A DNA stretch of 64,000 bases from the NCBI GenBank assembly GCA_013812655.1, contig JACCTC010000081.1, forward strand, positions 1 through 64,000. The letters run 5' to 3'. The position numbers were made by a program, and so were the translations under genes. Each line of letters opens with the position of its first letter. Position 1 is the first letter of the stretch. Origin of the DNA: Deltaproteobacteria bacterium. Lineage in GTDB: Bacteria > Myxococcota_A > Polyangia > Haliangiales > Haliangiaceae. Shown piece by piece: positions 17,422-26,325 of this stretch. The notes under the pieces were generated by a model. It did not search any database. It was given only the letters and a program-made list of their open reading frames with translations, and was not told where the DNA came from.

Positions 17422-20126
17422 GCGGCACGCTGTGGGACGCCTTTGTCTCGAGCGGCGGCCGTGATGCCGCGTTGCTCGCCGATGCCGCGAAGCCCGACGC
17501 CCGGCTCGGCCATGTCGCGTTCCGGATCGGGTTGTCGTCACTCGGCATCGGCGCGGAGCCGGTCGGGCGCCTCGCGCTCGCGATCGAACGCGCGCTCGAT
17601 CGATCGGCGGCGCTCGACGATCGCGGACGCACCGCCGTCGCCGCCGCGATCGCGACGCTGCGCGAGGCGTTTCACCAGCTCGCGAACCCGGACAAGTCGG
17701 GCGCCCGCGTCGAGGATCTCCCGCTCGCCGACCGGATCGCCGCGATCGACGCGGTGATCGGCGGCCTCGCGGCGGCACCGGCAGCCGCCCCCGCGCCGGC
17801 GGCCCCGCAGGCCACGGAAGCCGAGACAATCATCATCGCCGCTGGCGTCGCGACGATCCCCACCGCTTCCGCGTTCGTGTGGACGCCCGCGGTCGACGAC
17901 GACATGATCGAGATGTTCTTCGACGAGGCGACCGAGCGGCTCGACGCACTCGCCGGCAAGCTCGTCGAGATCGAGCGCCGCCCGGGCGACGTCGAGCTGT
18001 TGCGCGACGTGTTCCGCGACATGCACACCGTCAAGGGCAGCTCTGCGATGGTCGGGCTCAAGCCGGTCAACGATCTCGCGCACGCCGCCGAGGATCTCGT
18101 CGGTCAGGTCCGCGACTCCGGCCGCGTGCTCGACGGGCCCGTCGTCGACGCGCTGCTCGCCGCGCTCGACGCACTCCGCTCCATGCTCGACCAGGCGCGC
18201 GCGAGGACGCCGATCACCGTCGACCCCTCCCCGGTGATCGCGCGGCTCCGCAACCCGGCAACCGCGGCGGCGCCGACGGCCACGATCAGCAGCACCGCCG
18301 CGCCCGCGAGCTCGACGGCCAGCTCGGCGTCGACCGCCGAGGCTCGGCAGACCATCCGCGTCGACTTCGACAAGCTCGATCGCCTGCTCAACCTGGTTGG
18401 CGAGCTCGTGCTCGGCCGCGACGAGCTGCGCGGTGCGGTCGCCTCGCTGGGCTCGGTCACGAGCGAGCTCGCCGCCGATCGCGGGATCGCCCGCAAGGTC
18501 GCGCACGCGGTAGGCCAGCACGCCAGCCATCGCAACGTCGAGGAGCTCGGCAAGAACCTCGGCAAGAATCTCGGCGAGGAGCTCTCGCGCGTCGAGCGCG
18601 TGCTCTCGGAGGTCACGACCGATCTCGATCACGGCACCGATCGGCTGGACGCGATCTCCGGCGAGCTGCGCCAGCAGGTGATGCGACTGCGCATGGTCCC
18701 GGTCTCCGGCGTGTTCCGCAAGCACGTGCGCACCGTCCGCGATCTCGCGGCGAGCCTGGGCAAGCGCGCACGCCTCGACCTCGAGGGCGATGACACCGAG
18801 CTCGACAAGCTCCTCGTCGAGGCGCTCGACGAGCCGCTGATGCACCTCGTCCGCAACTCCGTGGATCACGGCATCGAGACGCCCGACAAGCGCGTCGCCG
18901 CCGGCAAGCCGCCCGAAGGCATCGTCAAGCTCGTCGCCTGTCATCGCGGCAACCAGGTCGAGATCCGGGTCTCCGACGACGGCCGCGGCCTCGACTCCGA
19001 GAAGCTGAAAGCCAAGGCCGTGGAGCGTGGCCTGATCACGCCCGTCGAGGCCGAGATCATGGACGACCGCGCGGCGCGTGACCTGATCTTCCGCGCCGGG
19101 TTCTCGACGGCGGCGACGGTCAGCGAGGTCTCGGGCCGCGGTGTCGGCATGGACGTCGTGCGCCAGACGATCGTCACCCGCCTCAAGGGCACCATCGAGG
19201 TCGAGTCCACACCCGGCCAAGGGAGCGCGTTCGTGCTGAAACTGCCTCTGACGCTCGCGATCATCCAGGTCCTGGTCGCTCGCGCGGGCGGCGAGACCTT
19301 CGCGATTCCGCTCGATGTCGTGCAGCGCGTGCTGACGATCGCACCGCACGAGGTCGAGCTCGTCGGCGACCGCGAGGTCTGCGTGGTGCGCGGCAAGCAC
19401 GTCCCGCTGATCCGGCTCGACGTCACGCTCGAGCTCGACGGCGGCGCCGACGGAGACCTCCAGCTCGTGCTCGTCGAAAACGCTGGCGGGGCCTATGCCC
19501 TCGTCTGCGACCATCTGCTCGGCAAGCGCGAGATCGTGATCAAGTCACTCGGCAAGCTGCTCGGCAACGTGCCGTGCGTCGCCGGCGCCACCTTGCTCGG
19601 CGATCGCGTGGCGCTCATCCTCGATGTCCCCGCGATCATCGCACGCGCGCTGTCGACCCCCGCCGTCGCGCGCCGCGCCGCTCGCACCACCGCGGGCGCC
19701 AGCTCGTCGCACATCCTGCTCGTCGAGGACTCCGACATCGTCCGCGAGTCGCTCCGCCGGATCCTCGCCGAGGCGGGCTACATCGTCACGGTCGCGGTCG
19801 ATGGCGCGAACGGCCTCGAGCTCGCGCAGACCCGGCGCTTCGACCTGGTCTCGACCGACGTGATGATGCCGCGGATGGACGGCTACGACCTCACCCGTGC
19901 GCTTCGCGCGATGCCCGAGTACGCGAACATCCCGATCGTGATGGTCACGAGCATGGGCGAGCGCATCGATCGCGTGCGCGGCTTCGACGCCGGCGTCGAC
20001 GAGTACATCACCAAGCCGCACGACCGCACGCAGCTCCTGCGCGTGGTCCGCAAGCTGCTCGGCCACAGCGCGCCGCGCGACCGCGACGGTGACGGCGAAG
20101 CCGATCCGGAGAAAGCCCCCTCGTGA
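17418..20126 (+). CDS. cheA: Hybrid CheA histidine kinase with C-terminal receiver
   Basis: A 902-residue kinase. Residues 1-150 are an extra N-terminal helical region with a Pro/Ala linker. The P1/HPt domain follows (about 158-260), with phospho-acceptor His203 in MHTVKGSSAM. P3 dimerisation begins near 313 (VDFDKLDRLLNLVGELVLGR), and the ATPase N-box is LMHLVRNSVDHGIE (about 473). ATP-lid glycines lie in VSDDGRGLD and SGRGVGMDVV. The P5 CheW-like domain spans about 610-750. A CheY-like receiver spans about 765-890, with Asp814 in STDVMMPRMDG and Lys in ITKPHD. The P2 domain is not evident. The fused receiver may act as a phosphate sink. The ATG overlaps the cheR stop (ATGA). Confidence 0.92.
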   Translation: MSGTLWDAFVSSGGRDAALLADAAKPDARLGHVAFRIGLSSLGIGAEPVGRLALAIERALDRSAALDDRGRTAVAAAIATLREAFHQLANPDKSGARVEDLPLADRIAAIDAVIGGLAAAPAAAPAPAAPQATEAETIIIAAGVATIPTASAFVWTPAVDDDMIEMFFDEATERLDALAGKLVEIERRPGDVELLRDVFRDMHTVKGSSAMVGLKPVNDLAHAAEDLVGQVRDSGRVLDGPVVDALLAALDALRSMLDQARARTPITVDPSPVIARLRNPATAAAPTATISSTAAPASSTASSASTAEARQTIRVDFDKLDRLLNLVGELVLGRDELRGAVASLGSVTSELAADRGIARKVAHAVGQHASHRNVEELGKNLGKNLGEELSRVERVLSEVTTDLDHGTDRLDAISGELRQQVMRLRMVPVSGVFRKHVRTVRDLAASLGKRARLDLEGDDTELDKLLVEALDEPLMHLVRNSVDHGIETPDKRVAAGKPPEGIVKLVACHRGNQVEIRVSDDGRGLDSEKLKAKAVERGLITPVEAEIMDDRAARDLIFRAGFSTAATVSEVSGRGVGMDVVRQTIVTRLKGTIEVESTPGQGSAFVLKLPLTLAIIQVLVARAGGETFAIPLDVVQRVLTIAPHEVELVGDREVCVVRGKHVPLIRLDVTLELDGGADGDLQLVLVENAGGAYALVCDHLLGKREIVIKSLGKLLGNVPCVAGATLLGDRVALILDVPAIIARALSTPAVARRAARTTAGASSSHILLVEDSDIVRESLRRILAEAGYIVTVAVDGANGLELAQTRRFDLVSTDVMMPRMDGYDLTRALRAMPEYANIPIVMVTSMGERIDRVRGFDAGVDEYITKPHDRTQLLRVVRKLLGHSAPRDRDGDGEADPEKAPS

Positions 20127-21886
20127 ACATCGTGGTGATCTCCGACGAGCCGGTGCTCGTGACGCTCGCGCGCCGGCCGCTCGAGCCGCTGGGCCACGAG
20201 GTCCACAGCTTCGCGTCGATCGGCGAGCTCGAGAAGAAGCTCGACAAGATCGCGCCGCGCGCCGCGCTGTTGCCGCGCCGGCTGCCCGACCGGTCATTGG
20301 CGGACACCGTCGCGCTGCTTCGCAACCGCGCCGAGCCGGTCGCGGTGATCATCGTCGGCGTCGCGACCGCCGATCGCAACATCGCGCGCGACGTCGACGC
20401 CGACGGCTTCCTGCAGGTGCCGTTCTCCGACGCCCAGGTGCTCGACGTGCTCGGTGCGACGACGCGCGCCAAGAAGCTGATCATCCTCGCGGACGACTCG
20501 CCGCTGATCCATCGCCACACCGTGCCGATCCTCGAGGACGACGGCTACGACGTGATCTCGGCGAACGACGGTGCCGAGGCGGTCGAGCTCGCGAAGCTCC
20601 ACAAGCCCGACCTCGTGATCACCGACGTCGAGATGCCGAAGCTCGACGGCTATGGCGTCTGCAAGGCGCTCAAGGGCGACCCGGCGAGCGCGCACGTCCC
20701 CGTGCTGATCTGCAGCACGCTCGGCGAGGCCGCCGATCTCGAGCGCGGCTTCGACGCCGGCGCCGATGACTACCTCGTCAAGCCGGTGATCCCCGAGGAG
20801 CTGTCGACCCGCGTACGCGCGCTCGTCCAGGGCACGCTGCCGGGCGCTCGCGAGCGCGTGCTCGTCGTCGACGACTCTCCCGCGCAGCGTCACTACGTCG
20901 CCGACTGCCTCGCGCGCCAGGGCTTCGACGTCGCGACGGCCGAGGACGGCAAGGTCGCGCTCAAGAAGGCACAGGCGGTCAAGCCGGCGCTGATCGTCAG
21001 CGACTACGAGATGCCGAACATGACCGGCTTCGAGCTCGTGCACGCGCTGCGTCGCGATCCCGAGCTGCGCCAGATCCCGGTGATCATGCTGACCGCGCGT
21101 GACTCCAGGCGCGACATGGCACAGATGCGCGCGGCCGGAGCGTCGGCGTACCTCGTGAAGCCGTTCTCCCAGGACAAGTGCATCGCGCTCGTCGAGCGCA
21201 CGCTCGCGGAGCGCCGGCTGATCGCCTACAAGGAAGCGTCCGCGCTGTTCATCTCCGAGGGTGCCCGCGAGGCCGCCGAGGAGCGCGCGTCGAGCGGCGA
21301 CTCGCTCGCGTTCCGCGCCGACGAGCGCACGGTCAGCGTGATGTTCTCGGATCTCGTCGGCTTCACGCCGATGTCGTCGACGCTGACGCCAGTCCAGCTG
21401 ATCTCGCTACTCAACGACTACTTCGACGTGATGTGCCCGATCGTCAAGCAGTTCGCCGGCGACATCGACAAGTTCATCGGCGACGCGATCATGGCGATCT
21501 TCGAGGAGGAGCGCGGCCGCGAATCCTCGGCGATGCGTGCCAGCCGCGCGGCCCTCGCGATGCAGGCGGCGATGGCCGGGTTCAACGCGGCGCGCACGAT
21601 CCAGCTCGTGATGCGAATCGGCATCAACACCGGGCCGGTCGTCCGCGGCGACCTCGGCTCGCGCGTGTTCCGCCGCGACTACACCGTGATCGGCGACACC
21701 GTGAACCAGGCGAATCGCTACGAGGCGCGCTGCCCGCCGGGCGAGGTGCTGGTGTCGGCGTCGACGCGCGCGGTGCTCGGGGAGCTCGCGCAGGTCCGCG
21801 AGGTGGCGGGCACGCAGCTCAAGGGTGTCGCCGCCCCGGTCACCGCCTACGTCGTCGAGTCGATCGCACCGGAGGAAGAGCTATGA
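20123..21886 (+). CDS. Three-receiver response regulator with class III adenylate cyclase output
   Basis: A 587-residue protein. The first receiver-like domain (1-117) is degenerate: the phospho-site region reads LLPRRLPD, without the Asp. The second (about 117-240) has ITDVEMPKLDG and VKPVIPEE. The third (about 248-365) has VSDYEMPNMTG and VKPFSQD. The cyclase domain (about 400-580) has both metal aspartates (VMFSDLVGFT and FIGDAIMAIF), the adenine-selecting Lys and Asp (DKFIGD and DYTVIGDTVNQANR) and the transition-state Arg, so ATP-to-cAMP activity is predicted. Phosphorylation by the adjacent CheA would connect receptor signalling to cAMP. The start overlaps cheA (GTGA) and the stop overlaps cheB. 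Confidence 0.9.
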   Translation: MNIVVISDEPVLVTLARRPLEPLGHEVHSFASIGELEKKLDKIAPRAALLPRRLPDRSLADTVALLRNRAEPVAVIIVGVATADRNIARDVDADGFLQVPFSDAQVLDVLGATTRAKKLIILADDSPLIHRHTVPILEDDGYDVISANDGAEAVELAKLHKPDLVITDVEMPKLDGYGVCKALKGDPASAHVPVLICSTLGEAADLERGFDAGADDYLVKPVIPEELSTRVRALVQGTLPGARERVLVVDDSPAQRHYVADCLARQGFDVATAEDGKVALKKAQAVKPALIVSDYEMPNMTGFELVHALRRDPELRQIPVIMLTARDSRRDMAQMRAAGASAYLVKPFSQDKCIALVERTLAERRLIAYKEASALFISEGAREAAEERASSGDSLAFRADERTVSVMFSDLVGFTPMSSTLTPVQLISLLNDYFDVMCPIVKQFAGDIDKFIGDAIMAIFEEERGRESSAMRASRAALAMQAAMAGFNAARTIQLVMRIGINTGPVVRGDLGSRVFRRDYTVIGDTVNQANRYEARCPPGEVLVSASTRAVLGELAQVREVAGTQLKGVAAPVTAYVVESIAPEEEL

Positions 21887-22941
21887 GCGTCACCAGCGCC
21901 GCGGGGAGCCGGAGGATCCGGGTCCTGATCGTCGACGACTCGCTGTTCATGCGGGCGGCGATCGCGAAGGCCCTCGCGAACGGGCCGTTCGAGGTGATCG
22001 GCCAGGCCAAGGACGGCAACGACGCGCTCGCGCAGATCGTGCGGCTCCAGCCCGACGTCGTGACGATGGACTTCAACATGCCTGGGATGAACGGCGTCGA
22101 GACGGTGCGCGCGCTCATGCAGCAGCGGCCGACGCCGGTCGTGATGTTCTCGGCGCACACCAAGCAAGGCGCGAAGGAGACCTTCGACGCGCTCGCCGCG
22201 GGTGCCGTCGACTTCGTGACCAAGCCGGCCGGTGAGGTCTCGGTGGATCTGTCGAAGATCGCCGAGGAGCTGACCCGCAAGCTGATCGCCGCGTCGTCCG
22301 CACGGCCACGCGCCGCGCCGCCGCCGCAACCACCGACGCGCACGTCCGGGCCGATCGGGATCCCGCGCGCGACGCTGAGTGGCGGCCTGCCCCGGCTCTG
22401 CGTGATCGCGATCTCGACTGGCGGCCCGGCGGCGCTGTCCGAGGTCGTGCCAGCGCTGCCCGCGGATCTGCGCCTCGCGATCGTGGTCGTCCAGCACATG
22501 CCCGCAGGCTTCACCGGCCCGCTCGCCGAGCGCCTCGACGCCGCGAGCCGGGTCAGCGTTCGCGAGGCCCAGACCGGCGACCGCCCGCTCGCCGGCTCCG
22601 TGCTGATCGCGCCCGGCGATCGCCACCTCGAGTTCGACGAGCGCGGCATGGTCGTGCTCACCGAAGGTCCGCTCGTCAACGGCTGCCGGCCCGCCGCCGA
22701 TGTCACGATGCTGTCGGCAGCGAAGGTCTACGGCCGCCGCACGCTCGGTGTCGTGATGACCGGGATGGGCAAGGACGGCGCGGCCGGCGCGCTCGCGATC
22801 AAGAAGGTCGAGGGCAAGACCTGTGCGCAGGACCAGCTGACGAGCGTGATCTACGGCATGCCGAAGGCCGCCGTCGACGTCGGCGCGATCGACGAGGTCG
22901 TGCCGCTCGCGGATATCGCCGGCTGGCTGCGCTACGCATAG
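21883..22941 (+). CDS. cheB: CheB protein-glutamate methylesterase
   Basis: A 352-residue enzyme that removes methyl groups from (or deamidates) receptor glutamines/glutamates. The N-terminal receiver (about 10-130) has VLIVDDSLFMR, phospho-Asp in VTMDFNMPGMNG, and VTKPAG. A Pro-rich linker follows. The C-terminal catalytic domain (about 165-350) has the active-site triad in AISTGGPAA (Ser), VVQHMPAGFTGPLAERLD (His) and VMTGMGKDGA (Asp). It is the last gene of the operon, with an ATGA overlap at its start. No separate cheY or motor genes are nearby. Confidence 0.94.
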   Translation: MSVTSAAGSRRIRVLIVDDSLFMRAAIAKALANGPFEVIGQAKDGNDALAQIVRLQPDVVTMDFNMPGMNGVETVRALMQQRPTPVVMFSAHTKQGAKETFDALAAGAVDFVTKPAGEVSVDLSKIAEELTRKLIAASSARPRAAPPPQPPTRTSGPIGIPRATLSGGLPRLCVIAISTGGPAALSEVVPALPADLRLAIVVVQHMPAGFTGPLAERLDAASRVSVREAQTGDRPLAGSVLIAPGDRHLEFDERGMVVLTEGPLVNGCRPAADVTMLSAAKVYGRRTLGVVMTGMGKDGAAGALAIKKVEGKTCAQDQLTSVIYGMPKAAVDVGAIDEVVPLADIAGWLRYA

Positions 22942-22984
22942 GTCCACGTACATCCCCCCCGTTTCGGCCGGGGTCGCGACCAGC

Positions 22985-22990
22985 TAGCCT
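22985..22990 (+). promoter_or_regulatory. -10-like hexamer TAGCCT before a lipoprotein gene
   Basis: TAGCCT ends 6 nt before ATG 22997; only gatcgc lies between, so no ribosome-binding site is possible. This is a leaderless geometry. Confidence 0.45.
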
Positions 22991-22996
22991 GATCGC

Positions 22997-23356
22997 ATGC
23001 TTAACCTCGATCGAATCACATCTTCGTTCGTGCTCGCAGTGGCCACCATGGTCGTGATGTTCGCCTGTGGTGGTGGGGACGGCGTCGGCCTCGGCGGTGA
23101 TCTCGTCGGCGGACCATGCGTCGACGAGCGTGACTGCGACTTCCGCTGTCAGACCGGCGACGACTATCCGCAGGGCACGTGCATCAAGCCGTGCAACACC
23201 GACAATGATTGCCCCGACGGTACACACTGCATCAACACCGACGGCGGCATCTGCCTGCTCGGCTGCGACGTGCCCGCCGACTGCCGTGGCGGCTACAACT
23301 GCGAGGGCAAGGAGAACCGCGGCACCGGCGGCGATTCGCTCGTCTGTAGCGGCTGA
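22997..23356 (+). CDS. Cys-rich secreted lipoprotein
   Basis: A 119-residue exported protein. The signal (SSFVLAVATMVVMFAC) ends in a lipobox-like MFAC followed by a Gly-rich stretch. The mature part has at least ten cysteines in short loops (CVDERDCDFRC, CIKPCNTDNDC, CLLGCDVPADC), the spacing seen in many myxobacterial surface proteins with Dickkopf/EGF-like disulfide modules. Function is unknown; it is probably an outer-membrane-anchored, disulfide-stabilised domain. Confidence 0.75.
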   Translation: MLNLDRITSSFVLAVATMVVMFACGGGDGVGLGGDLVGGPCVDERDCDFRCQTGDDYPQGTCIKPCNTDNDCPDGTHCINTDGGICLLGCDVPADCRGGYNCEGKENRGTGGDSLVCSG

Positions 23357-23388
23357 CCGCGCCGGTCGTAAGCGGTCGCGGCGTGGGG

Positions 23389-23394
23389 TAGGCT
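23389..23394 (+). promoter_or_regulatory. -10-like hexamer TAGGCT before proC
   Basis: TAGGCT ends 6 nt before the TTG start of proC. The intervening bases tgcggcc-type sequence contain no Shine-Dalgarno. The match supports the unusual TTG start and a leaderless mRNA. Confidence 0.45.
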
Positions 23395-23400
23395 GCGGCC

Positions 23401-24228
<828 letters not shown>

Positions 24229-24229
24229 C

Positions 24230-24532
24230 GTGAGTGCCAGCGGCCGTACCTGCTTCAAGCGTGGCGGCGATGGCGCGATCACCGTCGACATCCTCGTGCA
24301 GCCTCGGGCCTCGCGCGCGCAGATCGGCCCGCTCCACGACGGCCGCGTCAAGATCGCGGTGACCTCGCCGCCCGTCGACGGCGAGGCGAATGCCGCCGTG
24401 ATCGAGCTGGTCGCCGATGCCCTTGGCGTCTCGAAGTCCGCGGTGCAGGTCGTCGCCGGGCTGTCGTCGCGGCGCAAGACGCTCAAGATCTCTGGCATCA
24501 CCGTCACGCAGCTCGAGGAGCTCGTGACGTGA
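24230..24532 (+). CDS. DUF167 / YggU-family protein
   Basis: A 100-residue protein of the UPF0235/DUF167 family. It shows the conserved run VDILVQPRASRAQIGPLHDG, then VTSPPVDGEANAAVIELVAD and VQVVAGLSSRRKTLKISG. Its biochemical role is unknown; in many genomes it follows proC and YggT-like genes. The GTG start is one base after the proC stop, and its stop overlaps the following lipoprotein start (GTGA), so the three form one unit. Confidence 0.92.
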   Translation: MSASGRTCFKRGGDGAITVDILVQPRASRAQIGPLHDGRVKIAVTSPPVDGEANAAVIELVADALGVSKSAVQVVAGLSSRRKTLKISGITVTQLEELVT

Positions 24533-25848
24533 GGCACGCGCTGCTGCTCGTGCTGGCGATCGCGCTCGCGGGCTGCCCCGCTGGTGACATCGGCACGATC
24601 GAGCTTGGCCTGACCACGGCACCCGGTTCGCCGCTGCTCGACGCCGTCACCCGACTGCGCGTCACGCTGACGTCGCCGCGACAGGTCGTCGAGGCCGATC
24701 GCACCGAGCGCGGCTTCGTGCTCGAGCTCGACGTCGATGCGACCGGCGGCTTCGGCTCGCTGATCGTCGAAGGCTTCGATGTGACCGGCGGGCTGATCGC
24801 CGCGGGGCAGTCACCGCCGTTCGCGGTCGCCGCGCTCGACGCGCGCATCGTCGTCTACCTCGCCGCGCCGTTCACCGTCGGCGCCGCGCCGCCGAGCTAC
24901 CTGATGGATGGTCGCGAGGCGATCACGAACCTGACCGCGGCACCGCTCGCCTACGGCGCGCTGCTCGTCGGCGGTCGCGCACTCGACGGCTCGCCGAGCC
25001 GCGGCGTCCACGTCTACAACGCCTACGACCACGGCGTGACGGCGGGCCGCGACCTCCCCGCACCGCGCGAGGGCGCCGTGATCGCGAGCGGCGCGCGCGG
25101 GCTCGTGTTCGTGTTCGGCGGCACTGGCGCAGATGGCGCACCAACCGGCACGAGCTGGGTGTTCGACACCACGGTCTCGCCCGCAGGTGCCTATACCGAG
25201 CTCGCGTCGCTCCCCGAGCATGCGCGCACCGACGAGCTCGCGATCCAGCTCGGCCCCGACGTGTTCGTGATCACCGGCGCGCCGCCGCTCGATCTGCGAG
25301 GCGGGGCGATCGCGGCGCGCGAGGACGCCACGGATCTCGCGCCGAGTGGCGCCTCGCTCGTCATCGCCAGCACGCCGGTCGCGCTGCTCGCCGCGCGCGA
25401 TGGCCGCTTCCTGCTGCTCCGCGGCAACACCCTGACTCCGCTCGAGCTCGCACCGCGCACCGGGGCCGCGATCGCCGCGCTGCCCCGCGGCCGGTTCGCG
25501 ATCGTCGGCGGTACGACCGCCGGCGCGCCGGTGCCGGCGATCGAGATTGTCGATGCCGCGACCGGCATGGCGACGCCGGTTCCCCCGCTGGCCGTCGCGC
25601 GGCGCACACCGGTGCTCGCGGTGACCTCGCGTCACCTCGTCGTTGCCGGCGGCACGATGATGCCCGGCGACGTCCCGTTCGATCAGATCGAGATTTTCGA
25701 TGCGCTGACGCTGGAACCCCTCGCGACCGCGACGCACGCCGTGCCGGCGACCGGGAACGCGATCGCGCTGCCGAACGATCAGGTGCTGTTCGTCGGGAGC
25801 TCGCTCGAGCTGAGCCTGTTCACGCCCCCGCCGCCTGCTCTGCCGTGA
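24529..25848 (+). CDS. Kelch-like beta-propeller lipoprotein
   Basis: A 439-residue exported protein. The N-terminus RHALLLVLAIALAGCPAG ends in the lipobox LAGC. A beta-rich N-terminal domain (about 25-125) precedes six or so repeats with the Kelch-like pattern of Gly-Gly strands (ALLVGGRALDGSPSRGVHVYN, LVFVFGGTGADGAPTGTSWVF, FAIVGGTTAGAPVPAIEIVD, LVVAGGTMMPGDVPFDQIEIF). It is probably a surface lipoprotein with a beta-propeller. It is translationally coupled to the DUF167 gene although functionally unrelated. Confidence 0.8.
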   Translation: MRHALLLVLAIALAGCPAGDIGTIELGLTTAPGSPLLDAVTRLRVTLTSPRQVVEADRTERGFVLELDVDATGGFGSLIVEGFDVTGGLIAAGQSPPFAVAALDARIVVYLAAPFTVGAAPPSYLMDGREAITNLTAAPLAYGALLVGGRALDGSPSRGVHVYNAYDHGVTAGRDLPAPREGAVIASGARGLVFVFGGTGADGAPTGTSWVFDTTVSPAGAYTELASLPEHARTDELAIQLGPDVFVITGAPPLDLRGGAIAAREDATDLAPSGASLVIASTPVALLAARDGRFLLLRGNTLTPLELAPRTGAAIAALPRGRFAIVGGTTAGAPVPAIEIVDAATGMATPVPPLAVARRTPVLAVTSRHLVVAGGTMMPGDVPFDQIEIFDALTLEPLATATHAVPATGNAIALPNDQVLFVGSSLELSLFTPPPPALP

Positions 25849-25870
25849 CGCCTGCGGTATACCCGCGCGC

Positions 25871-25876
25871 AGGAGG
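25871..25876 (+). promoter_or_regulatory. Strong Shine-Dalgarno AGGAGG of osmC
   Basis: A perfect AGGAGG, one of the few in the window; its spacing decides the osmC start in favour of ATG 25882. Confidence 0.8.
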
Positions 25877-25881
25877 CAATG

Positions 25882-26322
25882 ATGGTGAAACGAACTGCGA
25901 CCGCGGTATGGCAAGGCACGGGTCCCAAGGGCTCGGGCAAGCTCTCGACGTTGTCGGGTGCGATGAAGGATCAGGGATACAGCGCGAACGCGCGGTTCGT
26001 CTCGGAGGACGGCAAGGCCGGCACGAACCCCGAGGAGCTGATCGCCGCCGCGCATGCGGGCTGCTTCACGATGGCCCTCAGCTTCGGGATCACGAACGCC
26101 GGCCACGAGCCGACCGAGCTGCGCACGCTCGCGACGGTCAGCATGGAGAAGCAGGATCCGGGCTGGACGATCGTCGCGATCAACCTCGACGTCGAGGGCA
26201 CGGTCCCCGGCCTCGACGCCGCGAAGTTCACCGAGCTCGCCGAGGCGGCCAAGAAGGGCTGCCCGATCTCACGCGCGCTCGGTGCGGTGTCGACGATCAC
26301 GATGACCGCGAAGCTCGCGTAG
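25882..26322 (+). CDS. osmC: OsmC-family peroxide reductase
   Basis: A 146-residue protein that reduces organic hydroperoxides through two cysteines. The family pattern is clear: VKRTATAVWQGTGPKGSGKL, NPEELIAAAHAGCFTMALSF with the peroxidatic Cys, and KKGCPISRAL with the resolving Cys. AGGAGG (25871-25876) is 5 nt before ATG 25882 and only 2 nt before ATG 25879, so 25882 is preferred. A TATACC hexamer lies just upstream. It converges with the following minus-strand gene with 3 bases between. Confidence 0.94.
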   Translation: MVKRTATAVWQGTGPKGSGKLSTLSGAMKDQGYSANARFVSEDGKAGTNPEELIAAAHAGCFTMALSFGITNAGHEPTELRTLATVSMEKQDPGWTIVAINLDVEGTVPGLDAAKFTELAEAAKKGCPISRALGAVSTITMTAKLA

Positions 26323-26325
26323 CCG

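Noticed and set aside
17538-19514. 658-codon minus-strand open frame opposite cheA
   Set aside because: No recognisable domain; its composition is what antisense of GC-rich coding DNA gives, while the plus strand encodes an unmistakable CheA.
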